From CAZYFH01 sp965249175 (lineage in GTDB: Bacteria; Acidobacteriota; Vicinamibacteria; Vicinamibacterales; UBA8438): a stretch of DNA of 64,000 bases. The stretch spans positions 5,394,001 through 5,458,000 of the forward strand of contig OZ252227.1 in NCBI GenBank assembly GCA_965249175.1, written 5' to 3'. How positions within the stretch are numbered: position 1 is the first letter of the stretch; every line of letters starts with the position of its first letter. The position numbers and the translations under genes are program-made. Below are positions 61,967 through 64,000 of the stretch, one piece after another. Under the pieces are notes generated by a model. The model was not told the origin of the DNA. It saw only the letters and a program-made list of their open reading frames with translations, and searched no databases.

Positions 61967-61970
61967 TTAG
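60564..61970 (+). CDS. IS1182-like transposase, copy 2
   Basis: A 468-residue DDE transposase with the same sequence as copy 1 throughout, including the DATT, GDKGYHS and GELLERPNAH catalytic segments and the FTTGC end. Its stop TAG (61968-61970) lies in the TTAG target duplication, so the last codon is TGT here rather than TGC. The identity of the copies points to a very recent transposition. Confidence 0.92.
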   Translation: MAMGKRRRRARQASMWVPTSDLPRSAAHPFYQRLNRILDDTGFDAFVEAQCAPFYADGVGRPSLAPGRYFRLLMLGYFEGLDSERAIAWRAADSLSIRQFLDLELHEAPPDHSTLSRTRRLIDVETHQAVFTWVLQQLADAQLVTGRTLGIDATTLEANAALRSIVRRDTGEGYEAFLTGLAEASGIVTPTRAELARFDRKRKKKGSNDDWTHPQDPDAKITKLKDGRTHLAHTAEHAVDLETGAIVGVTVQDADDGDTTTMVETLITAADHVEAVLPAGAGIAEVVGDKGYHSNETMVAFAALGVRSYVSEPDRGRRNWTGKAAARDAVYANRRRIRGTRGQRLLRRRGELLERPNAHLYETGRLRRVHLRGHPNILKRVLVHVCGFNLGLLMRQLTGVGTPRSLQGRAVAVFEALIADLGRLWTLVSPAWARDAQDLPHSSFLDLMTRCHEHMPLDLRKGVFTTGC

Positions 61971-61984
61971 ACACCAACACAGCG

Positions 61985-62072
61985 TCGGCTGATTGTGGCC
62001 GTCTGCGGTGCCGTGTCCTGGATAATCTTGCGCAGAGTTGCACACGCGAGATGTCCTATGCTGCGTGGGTCT
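61985..62072 (+). repeat. Diverged ~88-bp repeat (copy B), upstream of the DUF6933-like gene
   Basis: Homologous to 47083-47170. It ends with TCCTATGCTGCGTGG just before the DUF6933-like ATG, so it probably includes that gene's promoter. Confidence 0.6.
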
Positions 62073-62073
62073 G

Positions 62074-62430
62074 ATGACAGTGTTCCGCTGCACCCAGCGT
62101 GTCCTTCGGCGATTCACGCTGACCGCCATCGAGCCTGAGACAGCATCAACCGGCGTGCTCGGCGATTGGTATGCGAATCTGCTCAACTTCGGGCCAACGC
62201 GACTTGTGCTGTGCCAAAGCGAGCGGTCCTTGCTGCCCGTGATTCTGCCTGCCCGGAACAAGGTGTTTCCGGCTGCATTCGGTAGCGCCCTGAGCCGGGT
62301 GTTACTGGCGTTGGGGATTCCTGGTCCATTGGTGATTGCCGAAGTTGAAGCAACGCGGGACATCCAGTTGAGATATAACCAGAAGTTGTGGATCGGCAGT
62401 CTGAAGAAGGCGGCGTATCCTTTCGCGTGA
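62074..62430 (+). CDS. DUF6933-like protein
   Basis: A 118-residue protein starting at ATG 62074. TVFRCTQRVLRRFTLTAIEP, LGDWYANLLNFGPTRLVLCQ and SERSLLPVILPARNKVFPAA followed by LLALGIPGPLVIAEVEA match the small DUF6933 family, whose function is unknown. Its end, WIGSLKKAAYPFA, replaces the usual GS-NDFA-like ending and the C-terminal region is shorter than in relatives. It overlaps a hairpin TTTCGCG/CGCGAAA (62421-62441) that may terminate it. Confidence 0.75.
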   Translation: MTVFRCTQRVLRRFTLTAIEPETASTGVLGDWYANLLNFGPTRLVLCQSERSLLPVILPARNKVFPAAFGSALSRVLLALGIPGPLVIAEVEATRDIQLRYNQKLWIGSLKKAAYPFA

Positions 62431-62478
62431 GCAACGCGAAAACTCCGGCTGGCAGGCCGGTGAAAGGAGCCGCCACCC

Positions 62479-64000
62479 ATGCTGAAGGTACTCGACAACG
62501 ATGGAGCAGACAACGAAGTTCCGCCGGAAGAGCGCGGTGCGCAGACGGTGGACGAGCTGGCCCGGGAGGGAGCCCGGCGGATGTTGATGACGGCCCTGGC
62601 GGTGGAGGTCGGGCAGTACATCGAGGCCCACGGCGAGGAGCGGGACGCGCGGGGACGCCGGCTGGTCGTTCGGAATGGTCGGGCCCAGGCGCGGAAGGTG
62701 ACGTGCGGGGCAGGTACGCTCGAGGTGCATGCTCCTCGGGTGAACGACAAAAGGGTCAACGGCGCGGGCCAGCGGGAGCGGTTCACGAGTCGGATCTTGC
62801 CCCCCTACATGCGTCGCTCGCCCAAGGTGGCGGAGGTGCTGCCGATCCTCTATCTGCGCGGTCTGTCGACGGGCGATTTCCGCGAAGCGCTGCCGGTGCT
62901 ATTGGGGGATGACGCGGCCGGCCTCAGCGCGACCAACATCGCGCGCCTCACGGCGGTGTGGGAAGAGGACTACCGGCGGTTCCGCCAGCGGGACCTGGCC
63001 GATCGTGACTACGTGTACGTGTGGGTCGACGGCATCCATTTCAACATCCGGCTCGAGGACGATCGGCTCTGTACGCTGGTGATCGAATTTGCCACCCCGA
63101 AGGCCCGGGTCACGCGCCGCTTGCGCCAGCAGATCGGCCTGGATTGCCAGTCGATGCCGACCAGCCACGCCGCCGTGCGGCACCGCGTCAGCTGGGGCAA
63201 AGCCCGGCGCGCCGAGACGGCCTTCTTGACCGAGTGGGATCGCACCCGCCGGAAACGGCGACCGCGGCACATCGGCCTCGATGAGGTGCAGCGCGGGAAG
63301 GGCCAGCGCTTCTGGACTGTCCTGTCGGATGTGGTGCGCGGCGAGGTCATGGGCTTGCGTCAGGATCGCACAACGACTACCGCCACGACCTTGCTCACGG
63401 AGGATCTCGACCCGCATCAGCGGGGCGCGATTCACGCGGTGTGTACCGACATGCACCGGCCCTATCTCAATGCGGTCACGCAGGTGCTGCCGCAGGCCGA
63501 CGTGGTGTTCGACAAATTCCATGTCCTCCAGCATGCGAGCGCCGCGCTCGACGAGGTCCGCCGCCAAGAGTTCTTCCGCGCCGGGGCCGTGATGCGTGCC
63601 CATGGGCGCGGGAAACGCTGGTTGCTGCTCCGGCGCTGGAAGACGGTCCGCGGCTCGAAGCGCCGGGAACTGCAGACGTTGTTTGCCGCGAATCGCCGGC
63701 TGTTCAAAGCCTGTCTCCTGCGCGAACAGCTCGACCGCCTGTGGACGTATCGGACGCCGATGGGCGTGGGGCACTTCCTCATCGGCTGGGTGACCGCGTT
63801 GCGCTGGCAACGGCTCCCCGAGATGGAGCGCCTCGGCGCGTTCCTCGTTCGTCATCTCGAGGGCATCGCTGCCTACTGCTTCCACCCTGTTCGCTTCGGC
63901 GTGGTCGAATCGATCAACACGACCATCAAGGCGGTCCTCCGCCGCGCACGCGGTATGCAGAATGAACAACTGCTCTTGCTCAAACTGAAGTGGGCCACGG
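62479..64000 (+). CDS. IS256/ISL3 chimeric transposase (3' end beyond window)
   Basis: One frame is open from ATG 62479 (AAAGGAG upstream) to the window end, 507 codons. Residues 1-202 are the N-terminal half of an IS256 transposase (YIEAHGEERDARGRRLVVRN, AEVLPILYLRGLSTGDFREA, YVYVWVDGIHFNIRLEDDRL with the first catalytic Asp). At LCTLVI, about 63087, it switches in frame to an ISL3-family transposase lacking its N-terminal zinc domain: RRPRHIGLDEVQRGKGQRFW (Asp), AVCTDMHRPYLNAVTQVLPQ (Asp), VVFDKFHVLQHASAALDEVR, and VRFGVVESINTTIKAVLRRA (Glu). Neither IS ends nor target repeats are seen at the joint. Confidence 0.8.
   Translation, partial: MLKVLDNDGADNEVPPEERGAQTVDELAREGARRMLMTALAVEVGQYIEAHGEERDARGRRLVVRNGRAQARKVTCGAGTLEVHAPRVNDKRVNGAGQRERFTSRILPPYMRRSPKVAEVLPILYLRGLSTGDFREALPVLLGDDAAGLSATNIARLTAVWEEDYRRFRQRDLADRDYVYVWVDGIHFNIRLEDDRLCTLVIEFATPKARVTRRLRQQIGLDCQSMPTSHAAVRHRVSWGKARRAETAFLTEWDRTRRKRRPRHIGLDEVQRGKGQRFWTVLSDVVRGEVMGLRQDRTTTTATTLLTEDLDPHQRGAIHAVCTDMHRPYLNAVTQVLPQADVVFDKFHVLQHASAALDEVRRQEFFRAGAVMRAHGRGKRWLLLRRWKTVRGSKRRELQTLFAANRRLFKACLLREQLDRLWTYRTPMGVGHFLIGWVTALRWQRLPEMERLGAFLVRHLEGIAAYCFHPVRFGVVESINTTIKAVLRRARGMQNEQLLLLKLKWAT

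Overview
This is a GC-rich chromosomal window, probably from an Acidobacteriota genome of the Vicinamibacteria type. The clues are a VWFA-related protein of the acidobacterial TIGR03436 type, a carboxypeptidase-regulatory-domain TonB receptor, two DUF1592/DUF1552 pairs, CRTAC1-like FG-GAP/ASPIC-UnbV proteins, quinoprotein dehydrogenases and many Tat or Sec signals. The assignment rests on gene content only. No rRNA, intact tRNA, CRISPR array or replication origin was seen.

1-9,600: the 5' part of an outer-membrane receptor gene, a low-GC ParB-like remnant, a small beta-barrel protein, and a glycan block (GH99-like hydrolase divergent from a polytopic glycosyltransferase, a GT4 glycosyltransferase and an SGNH hydrolase). 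A CRTAC1-like protein and a small secreted protein follow.

9,800-31,000: a VWFA-type secreted protein, two tandem members of an unnamed secreted family (five members in the window), then a DUF1552/DUF1592 pair divergent from an ankyrin-repeat gene. Next is a tight cluster: a five-haem membrane cytochrome with TPRs, a CRTAC1 protein, a 1,189-residue TPR/FG-GAP/ASPIC-UnbV protein, a nitrilase-superfamily hydrolase and a DinB protein. A VOC-domain gene and a FliB-like cysteine-cluster protein carrying an in-frame 36-bp tandem repeat close the section.

31,000-47,000: a second ankyrin-DUF1592-DUF1552 set, now one overlapping operon, an aldo/keto reductase, three more members of the unnamed family (each starting shortly after a palindrome or a weaker version of it), an APC permease, an unusual DNA ligase fused to a LigD-type polymerase domain, and a Tat-exported metallophosphoesterase.

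47,000-64,000: an accessory, decayed and IS-rich zone. It holds two cold-shock genes, each followed by a lysine-rich small gene, a low-GC oxidoreductase split by an IS256-type element with an in-frame UGA, a 3' tRNA fragment beside a transposase remnant, two quinoprotein dehydrogenases (one frameshifted), a CXXCH/cyclase-like gene split by one of two copies of a 1,468-bp IS, a DUF6933-like gene, and an in-frame IS256/ISL3 chimeric transposase running off the window end.

Overall the first 47 kb reads as chromosomal genes for periplasmic and outer-membrane redox, polymer and glycan work; the last 17 kb is a recombination hot spot.
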